This document shows, piece by piece, positions 1-10,300 of a stretch of DNA of 64,000 bases. Made by a program: the position numbers and the translations under genes. The stretch comes from a virus. The notes below the pieces were generated by a model, which saw only the letters and a program-made list of their open reading frames with translations, ran no database searches and had not been told where the DNA came from. The stretch covers positions 62,001 to 126,000 of IMG/VR virus record IMGVR_UViG_3300008114_000012; one strand, written 5' to 3'. Numbering within the stretch: the stretch's first letter is position 1; every line of letters begins with the position of its first letter.

Positions 1-2
1 AT

Positions 3-899
3 CTCGATGATGTGTTAAATGAGGATTATCGTCACCCTATCCCTATGGGAATACCGGGTATCGACAGATTGTTGAAAGGAGGTTTGGCCAAAGGAGAATT
101 GGGAGTTATATTAGCACCCACGGGAGTTGGTAAATCAACTTTCTTAACCAAAATAGCAAACCATTCATTTAACTTGGGATATAACGTACTTCAAATATTT
201 TTCGAGGATAACCCAAAAATTATCCAACGTAAGCATATTACTTTATGGACAAAGGTCCATCCTGATGAGTTGTCAAATAAGAAAGACGAGGTGATGGATA
301 AGGTTCGTGAAGTACAAAGTAAAATGGAAAATAAACTTATACTTAAAAAGTTACCTTCAGATACTTTGACAATGCTTCAAATCAAAAATCAACTTCGTAA
401 GATGATTGCAGATGGTTTAAAGTTGGATATGGTAGTTTTGGATTATATCGATTGTATTGTACCAGATAAGAATTTGGGTGATGAATGGAAGAGTGAAGGT
501 TCAGTTATGAGAGGATTTGAGGCGATGTGTCACGAATTAAATCTTGTGGGATGGACCGCTACTCAAGGTAATAGAAGTTCTATCTCCTCTGAAGTTGTAA
601 CCACGGACCAAATGGGAGGTTCTATCAAGAAGGCACAGGTTGGTCACGTTATTATATCGGTGGCGAAAACCTTACAACAAAAGGAGATGAAACTTGCAAC
701 TATTGCCATTACTAAATCAAGAATTGGTGACGATGGTATTGTGTTCGAAAACTGTAAGTTCGATAATGGTATGTTAGAGATTGACACTGAAAGTTCAGTA
801 ACATTCTTGGGACTTGAAGAACAGAAAGAAGAAAACAACAGGCAGCGAATTAAAGATTTGCTTGAAAAAAGAAAACAAAGAGAACAACAAAATAATTAA
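3..899 (+). CDS. Replicative DNA helicase, DnaB/T4 gp41-like (5' end missing)
   Basis: This is the C-terminal ATPase part of a DnaB-family hexameric helicase, which unwinds duplex DNA at the phage fork. The frame is open to the window's left edge, so the GTG at 12 is internal and the true start lies outside. A Walker A motif (APTGVGKST) lies near residue 37 counted from that GTG. A Walker B-like stretch (VVLDYID) follows near 143, and [10 protein letters not shown] near 181 matches the sensor region of RecA/DnaB folds. The C-terminal tail is charged ([19 protein letters not shown]). Nearly 300 residues are visible, against about 450 or more for a full DnaB. The gene ends five bases before nrdB. 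A RecA/KaiC-like ATPase is the alternative, but the DnaB reading fits better. Confidence 0.75.
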   Translation, partial: LDDVLNEDYRHPIPMGIPGIDRLLKGGLAKGELGVILAPTGVGKSTFLTKIANHSFNLGYNVLQIFFEDNPKIIQRKHITLWTKVHPDELSNKKDEVMDKVREVQSKMENKLILKKLPSDTLTMLQIKNQLRKMIADGLKLDMVVLDYIDCIVPDKNLGDEWKSEGSVMRGFEAMCHELNLVGWTATQGNRSSISSEVVTTDQMGGSIKKAQVGHVIISVAKTLQQKEMKLATIAITKSRIGDDGIVFENCKFDNGMLEIDTESSVTFLGLEEQKEENNRQRIKDLLEKRKQREQQNN

Positions 900-904
900 T
901 TAAT

Positions 905-1852
905 ATGGAGAAGATTTTAGTAGAAAACCCAAATAGGTTTGTAATATTTCCTATCGAGCATAACGATATTTGGGAGTTTTATAAAATGCACCAAGCCGCA
1001 TTTTGGACGGCTGAAGAGGTAGATTTGTCAGGTGACATCAGAGACTGGCAAAATCTATCCGAAAATGAACAATACTTCGTTAAGAATGTTTTATCATTCT
1101 TTGCGGCATCTGACGGTATTGTTAATGAAAACTTAGCGGAGAACTTCTATCGTGAAGTTCAGTATCCCGAAGCAAAATTTTTCTACGGGATTCAATTAGC
1201 TATGGAAAATATCCACAGTTTGATGTATTCACTTTTGATTGACACCTATGTTTCAAATCCAAAAGAGAAAGACGAGTGTTTTCATGCTATTGACAGATTA
1301 CCTGCGGTACAAAAGAAAGCAAAATGGGCTTTGGAATGGATTACAAATGCATCCTTTCAGGAAAGGTTAGTTGCCTTTGCGGCGGTTGAAGGTATATTCT
1401 TTTCGGGGTCGTTTTGCTCAATATTTTGGTTGAAATCAAGAGGACTGATGCAGGGTTTGTGTAACGCAAACTCACTTATCTTTAAAGATGAAAATCTACA
1501 TTGTGACTTCGCAATTCATTTGTTAAACAATCACGTAGAAAACAAACCAAGTGAAAAAAGAATTAAAGAAATTCTATTGTCAGCTTTGGAGATTGAAAAA
1601 GAATTTATTACAGAATCATTACCAGTTTCACTTATTGGTATGAATTCAAATCTAATGAAGCAATACCTTGAATTTGTAGTTGATGGACTACTCGTTAAGT
1701 TTGGTTGTAAGAAACATTTTAATGTTGAACAACCATTTAAATTTATGGAGCAGATTGCAGTAGAAACAAAGGGTAATTTCTTTGAATCTAGAACTGTTGA
1801 ATATCAAAAAGCAAAGTTGAATGAAACTTTGTCCTTTACCGACGACTTTTAA
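905..1852 (+). CDS. nrdB: Ribonucleoside-diphosphate reductase class I, beta subunit (R2)
   Basis: R2 carries the diiron-tyrosyl radical cofactor that starts ribonucleotide reduction and works with NrdA encoded just downstream. At 315 aa it is near the usual short phage or bacterial R2 length. Visible ligand motifs are an acidic residue in [11 protein letters not shown], then ENIHSLMY, which gives the E-x2-H ligands and the radical tyrosine at the E+7 position. [11 protein letters not shown] (Glu) and KDENLHCDF (E-x2-H) supply the rest. All metal ligands expected of an active class Ia-type enzyme seem to be present. The start ATG follows an AT-rich, Shine-Dalgarno-free leader. Function is highly confident from the motif set and the pairing with nrdA. 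Confidence 0.95.
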   Translation: MEKILVENPNRFVIFPIEHNDIWEFYKMHQAAFWTAEEVDLSGDIRDWQNLSENEQYFVKNVLSFFAASDGIVNENLAENFYREVQYPEAKFFYGIQLAMENIHSLMYSLLIDTYVSNPKEKDECFHAIDRLPAVQKKAKWALEWITNASFQERLVAFAAVEGIFFSGSFCSIFWLKSRGLMQGLCNANSLIFKDENLHCDFAIHLLNNHVENKPSEKRIKEILLSALEIEKEFITESLPVSLIGMNSNLMKQYLEFVVDGLLVKFGCKKHFNVEQPFKFMEQIAVETKGNFFESRTVEYQKAKLNETLSFTDDF

Positions 1853-1871
1853 TTTGTTATTTTTATAAACT

Positions 1872-4304
1872 ATGATGTCACTAAAAATTAAGAAACGTAG
1901 TGGAGACGATGCGTCGTTTAACCCACAGAAAATTTACAATAGAATTAAGCGAGCTGCTAAAGGTTTGAATGTTAATTCTGATGAGATTTTTATTAAGGTA
2001 ATCACTTCAGTACCAACTGAAGGCGAGATTACCACAAAAGAATTGGACAAATTGGTCTATGAAATAGCAGCTGCTTATACTGGTAGTCACCATGATTATT
2101 CTCGTCTTGCTTCATCGGTGGCAATTTCTGCTTATCATAAAGAAACTAGCCCAAGTTTCTCAAATACAATGCATACATTACACGTTGATGGTATTATTAA
2201 TGATAAGTTGATGGAAACCATTGAATTATACGGACCAAGTAACATTGATGAGGTTATCAATCACGATAATGATTATAACTTTGACTACTTCGCTTGGAGG
2301 TCACTACAAGAAATGTATCTGTTAAAGTTACCAAGTGGTGAAACTGTTGAAAGACCACAACATATGTATATGCGTGTGGCTCTTTGGGTGACAAAGTCAT
2401 TTGAACAGGCGGTGGAATATTACAAGTCCTTGTCAAGCCAACTTATATCACCGGCAACTCCTATTATGATTAACGCCGGTACAAAAGTACCACAACTTGC
2501 CTCTTGTGTTCTTCATTATAACGATTCTGACTCAAGAGAAGGTCTTTTGAATACAATGAGAGATATCTCAACTTATTCATCTGACGCCGCTGGTATCGGA
2601 CTTTCAATGTCAAACATTCGTAGTAAGGAAAGTCGTATTTCATCATCAGGTGGATACGCAGGAGGACTTCTGAAGTATCTAAAGATTGTTAATGAATCAC
2701 TTCGCTTCTTCAATCAACAAGGTCGTCGTCCTGGCTCCGCGGCAATTTATCTTGAGCCTTGGCATAAAGACATTTTTGACCTTTTAGATATTAAAAAGAA
2801 TACCGGTGCTGAAGAATTGAGGGCTCGAGATTTATTCACGGCTCTTTGGTTACCTGATAACTTCATGAAAGCTGTTAAAGAGAATGATGATTGGTATTTG
2901 TTCTGTCCTAATGACATCACAAAGTCAGGATTAAAGCCACTACAAGAATGTTTTGGAACAGAATATGATGAAAATTATAATAAGGCGGTTAATATGGGCC
3001 TTGGTAAAAAAGTTAAAGCCCAAGAAGTTTGGTCAAAAATTATTGAATCTCAAATTGAAACTGGAGTACCATATCTGTGTTCTAAAGATAACGCCAACAA
3101 AAAGACCAATCACCAAAACATTGGTGTTATTAAACAATCAAACCTTTGTAATGAGATTTACCAATATACTGATGAAAATACAACAGCAATTTGTACATTG
3201 TCTTCAATGGTATTGAAGAACTTTGTTAAAGATGGAGAATTCAATCACCAACTTTTATATGAAGAAACTCGCAAAGTAGTAAGAGCTCTAAACAAAGTTG
3301 TTGATATTAATAGCTACTCAACAGAAAAAGGACGTAAGGGCGGTTTAGAACAGAGAGCAATTGCTATAGGTACTCAAGGACTTGCCGACGTATTCTATTT
3401 GATGGATTATATTTTTACGTCAGAAGAAGCTCGTAAGCTTAATAAAGAAATTTTTGAAACAATTTATTTTGCGTCGGTAACTGAAAGTTGCTCTCTCTGT
3501 AAGTCAGGAGAATACAAACCCTACAATTATTTCAACGACTCACCAATGTCAAAAGGAGTATTTCAATTCGATATGTGGGGATTAACTGAGTCTGAACTTT
3601 CAGGAAGGTGGAACTGGAATTCATTAAAAGAAGAAGTTAAAGATTATGGAGTTTGTAACTCTCTATTCACGGCTCAAATGCCTGTGGCGTCATCGGCAAA
3701 AATTACAGGGTCGTATGAAATGACAGAACCGGCTCACTCGGCTATTTTTAACAGACGAGTTGTTGGGGGAGAAATCATGATTGTTAATAAGTATTTGATT
3801 AACGACTTTGAAAAGTTGGGTATTTGGTGTGAAGACCTAAAGAATGAGATAATTTTAAACGAAGGGTCCATTCAAGGTATTAACTTCAATAATTACCTTG
3901 ACCCCGAAGACAGACAATACAACAAAAAAGTTAAAAGAATTGAACACTTAATCCCAAAGTATAAAACAATTTGGGAAATATCTCAAAAAGAATTGATTGA
4001 GATGGCATCAGACAGAGGACCATTTATTGACCAATCACAGTCAATGAATATCTACATGGGAAATCCATCTTTGTCAAAGATTTCATCATCACATTTTTAT
4101 AGTTGGGAAAGGGGATTGAAAACACTTTGTTACTATGTTAGAACAAAGGCGATTTCAACAGGGGCTAAACACTTGGCAGTTGATATATCAAAAACAACAA
4201 AACCAAATGTAACACCTGAACCACCAAAGGTTGATTATAGTAGTATGAATTTACCACCAAAACCAGCGAACTCCGATTTCGAATGTTTCGGATGTTCATC
4301 ATAG
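1872..4304 (+). CDS. nrdA: Ribonucleoside-diphosphate reductase class I, alpha subunit (R1)
   Basis: This is the catalytic subunit that reduces NDPs to dNDPs. The N-terminal 95 residues form an ATP-cone (KIKKRSGDDASFNPQKIY), so allosteric activity control is likely kept. The first redox cysteine is in QLASCVLHYNDS. The active-site N-x-C-x-E motif is NLCNEI near residue 423, and the second redox cysteine is in ICTLSS. The C terminus FECFGCSS provides the flexible cysteine pair that passes reducing equivalents from thioredoxin or glutaredoxin. At 810 aa it is full length. It lies 19 bp after nrdB and an intrinsic terminator follows directly, so nrdBA end a transcription unit. Confidence 0.96.
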   Translation: MMSLKIKKRSGDDASFNPQKIYNRIKRAAKGLNVNSDEIFIKVITSVPTEGEITTKELDKLVYEIAAAYTGSHHDYSRLASSVAISAYHKETSPSFSNTMHTLHVDGIINDKLMETIELYGPSNIDEVINHDNDYNFDYFAWRSLQEMYLLKLPSGETVERPQHMYMRVALWVTKSFEQAVEYYKSLSSQLISPATPIMINAGTKVPQLASCVLHYNDSDSREGLLNTMRDISTYSSDAAGIGLSMSNIRSKESRISSSGGYAGGLLKYLKIVNESLRFFNQQGRRPGSAAIYLEPWHKDIFDLLDIKKNTGAEELRARDLFTALWLPDNFMKAVKENDDWYLFCPNDITKSGLKPLQECFGTEYDENYNKAVNMGLGKKVKAQEVWSKIIESQIETGVPYLCSKDNANKKTNHQNIGVIKQSNLCNEIYQYTDENTTAICTLSSMVLKNFVKDGEFNHQLLYEETRKVVRALNKVVDINSYSTEKGRKGGLEQRAIAIGTQGLADVFYLMDYIFTSEEARKLNKEIFETIYFASVTESCSLCKSGEYKPYNYFNDSPMSKGVFQFDMWGLTESELSGRWNWNSLKEEVKDYGVCNSLFTAQMPVASSAKITGSYEMTEPAHSAIFNRRVVGGEIMIVNKYLINDFEKLGIWCEDLKNEIILNEGSIQGINFNNYLDPEDRQYNKKVKRIEHLIPKYKTIWEISQKELIEMASDRGPFIDQSQSMNIYMGNPSLSKISSSHFYSWERGLKTLCYYVRTKAISTGAKHLAVDISKTTKPNVTPEPPKVDYSSMNLPPKPANSDFECFGCSS

Positions 4305-4308
4305 TACA

Positions 4309-4340
4309 AAATCCCGAGAAATCGGGATTTTTTATTTTAG
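4309..4340 (+). terminator. Intrinsic terminator after nrdA
   Basis: A 9-bp perfect stem, AAATCCCGA pairing with TCGGGATTT, encloses a 4-base GAAA loop at 4318-4321. It is followed by a T-rich tract (TTTATTTTAG). It sits four bases after the nrdA stop codon and separates the nucleotide-metabolism genes from the structural block. Confidence 0.9.
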
Positions 4341-4341
4341 A

Positions 4342-4349
4342 TATTTATA
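4342..4349 (+). promoter_or_regulatory. TATTTATA motif, candidate late promoter
   Basis: A perfect TATTTATA ends three bases before the ATG at 4353, directly after the nrdA terminator. The same octamer recurs in front of other structural genes. If it works as a -10 element, the transcript would start at or next to the AUG (leaderless). Motif recurrence is seen; promoter function is inferred. Confidence 0.4.
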
Positions 4350-4352
4350 GTT

Positions 4353-4976
4353 ATGGCAGTTTATAATGAGAACATAGAGTTGTTTAAATGTTTAGTGAGG
4401 GTTTCTCACTTTACTAAAAATCCTGAAGATGATAATAAGTTTCATAAAGCCTATGCTTTCGCGATACAATCAATTGCCGGTAAAATTTTAACATTTCACG
4501 TAATGACCGATTATGGTATGATGAGGTCACGAGTACCAATCTCTGAAATATTCTTAAAAGAACCCACCAATGACATACCTTTTCATTTTAAACAATTATG
4601 GGATTGTTTTTCAGAGAATGTAACGGTAACCACGTATGAATATTTATATGAAAAACGCTGTGAAGTTGTTTTAAGGGATGGGTCAAAAATTTGGGCAACT
4701 TATTTAATGACGGTTGATTGGTATAGAAATCCATATTCGGACGAACCTTCGGATTATAAGTGTGGGCACATACTTATTGCCGATGACGGTTACTTATTAT
4801 GCCAACCAAATAATAGAATTTATTGGAGAGACTCAAATTGGGTAACAAATAAGTTTCCGATAGAACCAAAAAAAATAAAAGTTGATACCGAATTACCTTC
4901 TGTTGAAACTTTATCAGATAGGTGGGTTGCGGAAGATGGTGATAGTTACTACTATAATATAAAACAAACGGACTAG
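4353..4976 (+). CDS. Hypothetical protein at head of structural block
   Basis: I do not recognise a family for this 207-aa soluble protein. It has no signal peptide or membrane helix, and it is rich in aromatic residues, especially Tyr and Trp (for example MTVDWYRNPYSDEP and NNRIYWRDSNW). It is the first gene after the nrdA terminator and sits immediately upstream of the gp25-like wedge gene. It is therefore probably a baseplate- or tail-associated component, or a late-expressed accessory protein. The ATG at 4353 is preceded by TATTTATA and has no Shine-Dalgarno sequence. The protein could equally be unrelated to the virion; context is the only guide. Confidence 0.6.
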   Translation: MAVYNENIELFKCLVRVSHFTKNPEDDNKFHKAYAFAIQSIAGKILTFHVMTDYGMMRSRVPISEIFLKEPTNDIPFHFKQLWDCFSENVTVTTYEYLYEKRCEVVLRDGSKIWATYLMTVDWYRNPYSDEPSDYKCGHILIADDGYLLCQPNNRIYWRDSNWVTNKFPIEPKKIKVDTELPSVETLSDRWVAEDGDSYYYNIKQTD

Positions 4977-4984
4977 TATTTATA
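4977..4984 (+). promoter_or_regulatory. TATTTATA motif before gp25-like gene
   Basis: A perfect TATTTATA begins one base after the previous gene's TAG stop and ends four bases before the ATG at 4989. The arrangement matches the copies at 4342 and 26568. It is a candidate phage late promoter of leaderless type. Confidence 0.4.
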
Positions 4985-4988
4985 TTAA

Positions 4989-5447
4989 ATGGCTTTAGGT
5001 AATACATACGGTATAAATTTTCCTTTTGCGGATTCGCAGACTGGTAAGTATCTGTTTTTAACTCAAACCGCAGATGAGGAAATTAGAACTGATTTAATTC
5101 ACCTTCTTTTAACAAGAAAAGGTACTAGATATTTTTTACCTGATTTTGGAACAAGATTATATGAATTTATTTTTGAGCCATTAGATGGACCAACTTTTTC
5201 TGAAATAGAGGCGGAAATCCGTGAGTCGGTACAAGAATATTTACCTAATCTAACAATCACTCAAATTTCTGTTAAAGCGGCGTCTGAAGGTGAAGAAGGA
5301 AAGGGTGAATACGTAAATGATGATGGGCAGAAAGTTTATAGAGTACCGGGTATTGGTCAAATGGAGCATACCGCGGTTGTAAGAATTGACTACACAATTA
5401 CAGATAGTGTTTTTAATAGTAGTGATTTTGTTATAATTAATATTTAA
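4989..5447 (+). CDS. Baseplate wedge protein, T4 gp25-like
   Basis: This is a 152-aa member of the gpW/gp25 family. Gp25 forms part of the inner baseplate wedge and joins the sheath-tube start to the wedge. Recognisable features are the N-terminal GINFPFADSQTGKYLFLTQT segment and the family core IRTDLIHLLLTRKGTRYFLPDFGTRLYEFIFEP. The stretch EIEAEIRESVQEYLPNLTI, which is typical of the family's helical end, follows that core. The family normally has about 130 residues. The extra length is a loop around residues 98-120 (EGEEGKGEYVNDDGQKVY). The gp6-like gene follows after six bases, the same order as in many myoviruses. Confidence 0.88.
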   Translation: MALGNTYGINFPFADSQTGKYLFLTQTADEEIRTDLIHLLLTRKGTRYFLPDFGTRLYEFIFEPLDGPTFSEIEAEIRESVQEYLPNLTITQISVKAASEGEEGKGEYVNDDGQKVYRVPGIGQMEHTAVVRIDYTITDSVFNSSDFVIINI

Positions 5448-5453
5448 TAGTAC

Positions 5454-7292
5454 ATGGCAAATAAGAAAATATCATATACCACCAGGGATTTTGAAGCAAT
5501 AAGGACCGAACTTATTAATTTTACAAGAACGTATTACCCCGACCTCATTGACAATGTTAATGACGCTGCCGTGTTTTCGGTATTGTTGGATTTGAACGCT
5601 GCGGTAACCGACAACCTCCACTTCAACATAGATAGAAGTATTCAAGAAACAGTATTACAATACGCTCAACAGAGGTCATCAATATATAATATTGCCAGAA
5701 CTTACGGTTTAAAGGTACCAGGACAAAGACCATCAGTTGCGTTAGTTGATTTATCAATTACGGTACCGGCATTCGGAGATAAAGAAGATTTGAGATATTG
5801 CGGTATATTAAGAAGAGGGTCACAAGTTAATGGCGCCGGACAAGTTTTTGAAACTGTATATGACATTGATTTTTCTTCAGCGGTTAATGCTGAAGGTGCA
5901 TCAAACAGGTTGGTAATACCAAATTTTGATTCAAATAATATCCTTATTAATTATACAATCACTAAAAGAGAGACAGTTGTTAACGGTATTACAAAAGTAT
6001 TTAAGAAGGTTATTACACCAAATGATGTGAAACCTTTTTATGAAGTTTTTTTACCTGAAAAAAATGTGTTAGGAGTTACAAGTGTTTTATTAAAAGATGG
6101 AACACAGTATGCAAGTGTACCATCTACCCAAGAATTTTTAGGTTTAGATAATAGATGGTATGAAGTACAAGCACTTGCTCAAGATAGAGTTTTTGTTGAA
6201 GACCCAACTAAAACCGCCGACTCACCTGGTATTAAAGTAGGAAAATATATCACAACTTCTAATAAGTTTATTACCGAATTTACACCTGAAGGTTATATGA
6301 AAATGACCTTTGGAGGAGGAAGTCAATCTGCTGATGAACAATTAAGAGAATTTGCGAGAAACGGGATGAAGTTGGATTTGTATAAATATTCAAACAACTT
6401 TGCTTTGGGTAGTACGTTAAAGTCAAATACAACATTGTTCGTTCAGTATAGAATTGGAGGGGGATTAAGTAGTAATGTCGGTGTTAATGTAATAACACAA
6501 ATAGGAACGGTTTCTTTTTACGTAAATGGTCCATCTTCTTCAGTTAATACGAGTGTTGTTAATTCATTAAAATGTAACAATGTGACGGCGGCCATAGGTG
6601 GTGCGAATATACCAACGGTTGAAGAGGTTAGAAATTTAGTAGGATTTAATTTTGCTGCTCAAAACAGAGCAGTGACTGTAAATGACTATGATTCAATCAT
6701 AAGAACAATGCCGTCACAATTCGGGGCACCGGCTAAAGTGGCGATTACCGAAGAAAATAATAAAATTAAAATTCAAATGTTGGCTTACGATGAGACAGGT
6801 AATCTAACCGAGGTCATCTCAAATACTTTGAAAAATAATGTTGCTAATTATTTGTCTAATTACAGAATGTTGAATGATTACATATCAGTTATGTCGGCAA
6901 ATGTGGTTGACCTTTCAATAATAATTGAAGTTGTATTAGATAGTAGTCAAAATCAAGGAGCTTTAATATCTCAAGTGATTAATATTGTAACAAACTTCTT
7001 TAGTCCATTGAACAGACAGATGGGTGAGAATGTTTATGTTTCAGAATTGAGAAGACAAATTCAGAATGAAAATGGGGTTATTACATTAGCGAATATTACA
7101 TTCTATAATTTGGTTGGAGGTCAATATTCCTCATCTCAAACTTCACAAAGATACTCTGACCCTGAAACAAGACAAATTGAATTAATTGACGATACTTTAT
7201 TTGCGGAACCAAACCAAACTTACCAAATTAGATTTCCCGGTAAGGACATAACAGTTAGAGTAAAGAACTTTAAGTCAGTCAATTTTTCTTGA
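5454..7292 (+). CDS. Baseplate wedge protein, T4 gp6/baseplate J-like
   Basis: This 612-aa protein matches the gp6/baseplate_J family, whose dimers form the ring of the wedge inner core. The N terminus has the family pattern YTTRDFEAIRTELINFTRTY followed by VNDAAVFSVLLDLNAAVTDNL and a helical stretch through ARTYGLKVPGQRPS. The C-terminal half contains RAVTVNDYDSIIRTMPSQFG, a conserved baseplate J feature, and then beta-rich domains. It lies directly after the gp25-like gene, the expected neighbour. T4 gp6 is about 660 aa, so the length fits. Confidence 0.88.
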   Translation: MANKKISYTTRDFEAIRTELINFTRTYYPDLIDNVNDAAVFSVLLDLNAAVTDNLHFNIDRSIQETVLQYAQQRSSIYNIARTYGLKVPGQRPSVALVDLSITVPAFGDKEDLRYCGILRRGSQVNGAGQVFETVYDIDFSSAVNAEGASNRLVIPNFDSNNILINYTITKRETVVNGITKVFKKVITPNDVKPFYEVFLPEKNVLGVTSVLLKDGTQYASVPSTQEFLGLDNRWYEVQALAQDRVFVEDPTKTADSPGIKVGKYITTSNKFITEFTPEGYMKMTFGGGSQSADEQLREFARNGMKLDLYKYSNNFALGSTLKSNTTLFVQYRIGGGLSSNVGVNVITQIGTVSFYVNGPSSSVNTSVVNSLKCNNVTAAIGGANIPTVEEVRNLVGFNFAAQNRAVTVNDYDSIIRTMPSQFGAPAKVAITEENNKIKIQMLAYDETGNLTEVISNTLKNNVANYLSNYRMLNDYISVMSANVVDLSIIIEVVLDSSQNQGALISQVINIVTNFFSPLNRQMGENVYVSELRRQIQNENGVITLANITFYNLVGGQYSSSQTSQRYSDPETRQIELIDDTLFAEPNQTYQIRFPGKDITVRVKNFKSVNFS

Positions 7293-7342
7293 TAATTTAT
7301 TTTATTAGTATCTCCTCTATCTTTTGAAAATAGACAATAAAC

Positions 7343-7350
7343 TATTTATT
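7343..7350 (+). promoter_or_regulatory. TATTTATT, near-match of late motif
   Basis: In the 74-bp gap between the gp6-like gene and the 1846-aa gene, TATTTATT lies 16 bases before the ATG at 7367. It differs from TATTTATA at the last base. The rest of the gap is AT-rich, with a TATCTTTTG at about 7318-7326 that loosely resembles a Bacteroidota -7 box. No terminator is seen. Confidence 0.25.
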
Positions 7351-7366
7351 AAAAAATAGAGTAGTA

Positions 7367-10300
7367 ATGCCAAAATCATATAGGATTAGGACGGAAGTCG
7401 GAAAAGACAAATCAATAAAGGTACAGTTAGAACAAGACTTTGAATCCTTAGAAATATTATCACTCAAGATATTACAAAGTGACATTTATAATCGAGTTTG
7501 TGCTGATTATGGTGTTGTTATTGGTAGAATAACCGCAAATAATGGATTGGGGTTACCTAACTGTAAAGTATCTGTATTTATCCCACTAACCACAGAAGAC
7601 GAAGAAAATCCTGTAATATCTGAACTATATCCATACAAAACATTGGATGATGTTAATGACGATGGGTATCGATATAATTTATTACCATATACAAAGTCTC
7701 ACGGAGGTCACACACCAACAGGTACATTCCCATCAAGAAACGACGTACTTACAAATCCTACTCTTATAGAAGTTTATGATAAGTATTATAAATTCACGGC
7801 TAAAACAAATGATAGTGGTGACTTTATGTTGTTTGGTGTGCCACTTGGAAGTCAGACTATTCACGTTGATATTGATTTATCAGACATTGGAGAATTTTCT
7901 TTGTCACCACAAGATTTAATAAGATTGGGGATTGCGACAGAAAATCAAATATCAGGGGTTAGATTCAATTCATCAAATACTTTAGATACCTTACCACAAC
8001 TTTTAAGTTTTAATAGAGTAATTGAAGTGTATCCATTGTGGGGACAACCTGAAATTTGTGAATTAGGTATTACAAGAACGGATTTTGATTTATCAAAAGA
8101 GGCGGGAATTCAGTTGTTACCGGCGGCTATTTTTATGGGGTCAATTATATCTAACCAAGATAAAAGAGCGGTCAAAAGAAAATGTAAAGTTAATAGAAAG
8201 TTAGGTAATTTGTGTCAATTAATTGCCGGTCCTGGAATTATTTTGGCAATAAGACAAACAATAGGAGTTGATAGTGATGGTTATCCTGTGCTTGAAGAAT
8301 ATCAGTTAGAAGATGGTGGGCAAGTTATTGATGATAATGGAGCATGGTTGATAGATGTGCCGATGAATTTGGATTTTGTATATACAAATGAATTTGGAGA
8401 ACGAACCTTTTCTAACGACCCTAAAGTGGGGGTTCCCACAAGAGCAAGGTATAGATTCAAAGTGGACTGGGCTCAACCTGCAACAATAGGAAAGATTAAA
8501 AGAGCTTCTTTTTTAGTTCCTAATATTAAGGAATGGGGATGGGATGACTATCAGACTGTCGTAACCATAGGAGGACCCACCACTATTACATCAACTCCTG
8601 ACCCAGACAATGACCCATATGCTTTCTATCCATCAACAGAAATTAAATGTAACGCACCTAACCCAACAACTGACTACAATGACAATAGATTCAAAATGGT
8701 TAAAGCTTCATATGCTTTCAGCGTAAATTGGAGAGATTATGGTCTTACTGACTCTGCCAATAATCTAACATCAATTGGACAGAGAATGGTTCAAGAAGCG
8801 GTTGATTGTATAGATAGATTTTATGAAATGAGGTATAATAAAGTTTATACTGTTTCTGAATTAATATCCGAATACAGGTCAAATTCGGGTGTTAAAAAAT
8901 TTATATCTGTTAGAGATATCTTGGATGAAACTTGTGAAAGTACGAATAGTCCATTTCCGGCTAATGATGCCCAATTTCAGTTTGATTTGTTGTATCTTTT
9001 GATGTCAATATTGGCTCTTATTGCTAAACCTATATTAACAATATTAATCTTCATTGCCCATATAGTTGCTTGGGCAATTTGTAAAATAAAGGACTTTATT
9101 TGTGGATTAAAACAAATGATTTGTAGTTCAAATGTACTTAGGGGTTTTGGTAATTGGAGATGTAATAAATGGACGGGTAAATGTAATGAATGGAATGATA
9201 AGTGTGAAAACCAAGGTATTAATTTACCCTTATTGACTTATCCTGATTGTGAATTGTGTGAATGTACTCAAAGTGATGGTCCGAATCAAATATCTAGTAA
9301 TTTGGCAACTCCATCAACAATACCACCTGGCTCAACTAACAGTCTACCACAAACTTTATCAACTAACTATCAACTAGGAACGACTACTACCATACCGGAA
9401 TTATTTAATATTATAACATTAGATAACCCCACAAATTTTGCTTGTTCTGATGGTGATGGGGAGACAGAAAGTACTACAAAACGCACATTTACCCAAAGCA
9501 TTCCTTATTCAGAAAAAATGAATTTGTTTAACACAAAAGCGAAGTTTTTTGATGAGGACCCAACAGACCCGACTATAAATCCTGGAGGTGGTGTAAATAG
9601 GATTAAAGTATCTTTTAATGTAAATGCCACGGCTAATGCTGGTAAATTTCACTTTGATAATGTATTTGCTATGGTTATGCCTCCATTACCTCCTGATGAT
9701 GGAATAGGGGAGAACCCTCAAGTTGTGGGACAGGGTGACTTGATAAGGTTTTCTAAAACACAACCTTCTACTGACCCAAATTTAATATACTATTCTAGTC
9801 AAACAATATCAGGTTATAATCAATTTGGAAGTAGAGGGATAACAGGAGTTACCGACCCAAGTTGGGTATCGGGTTCAAATCCTGATGATGCCGCCCAACA
9901 AGGGTATAGTTTTAATAAAACTATTACATATGCTAATCATAAAATTAACCCAACTACAGGACCTGAACAAGCGGCAAAAACAGTTGACTATGAAATTTTT
10001 GGCTCCGAAGAAAGTTTAGGGGCTCAAAGATTTGGGTTTGACGATGAATATTTTCAAGTAATATACACTGGAACTGTTGGGACTTTTTTAATTCAAGCGG
10101 CGAGTGAGGGTACGAGCCCTAATAGTTTTGCTCACAGATTTTTGAATGGGGGGATGTATTTTGTAACTAACACATATGAAAATAGTCTTTTTTCACCAAA
10201 CTTATCAACACCTTGCTCTATGCCGCCTTCATCACCGCCAGAAATATGTGCGGATGTAAATGTCATTTCTCAGGCCACTGAAATCAAGAGGCCCATGGAC

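Noticed and set aside
12-14. GTG as the start of the helicase gene
   Set aside because: The frame is open to the window edge and the protein lacks the N-terminal part expected of DnaB, so the GTG is internal.
7316-7330. TATCTTTTG as a Bacteroidota promoter before the 1846-aa gene
   Set aside because: The box has an extra base and no convincing TTTG at 19-21 bp upstream.
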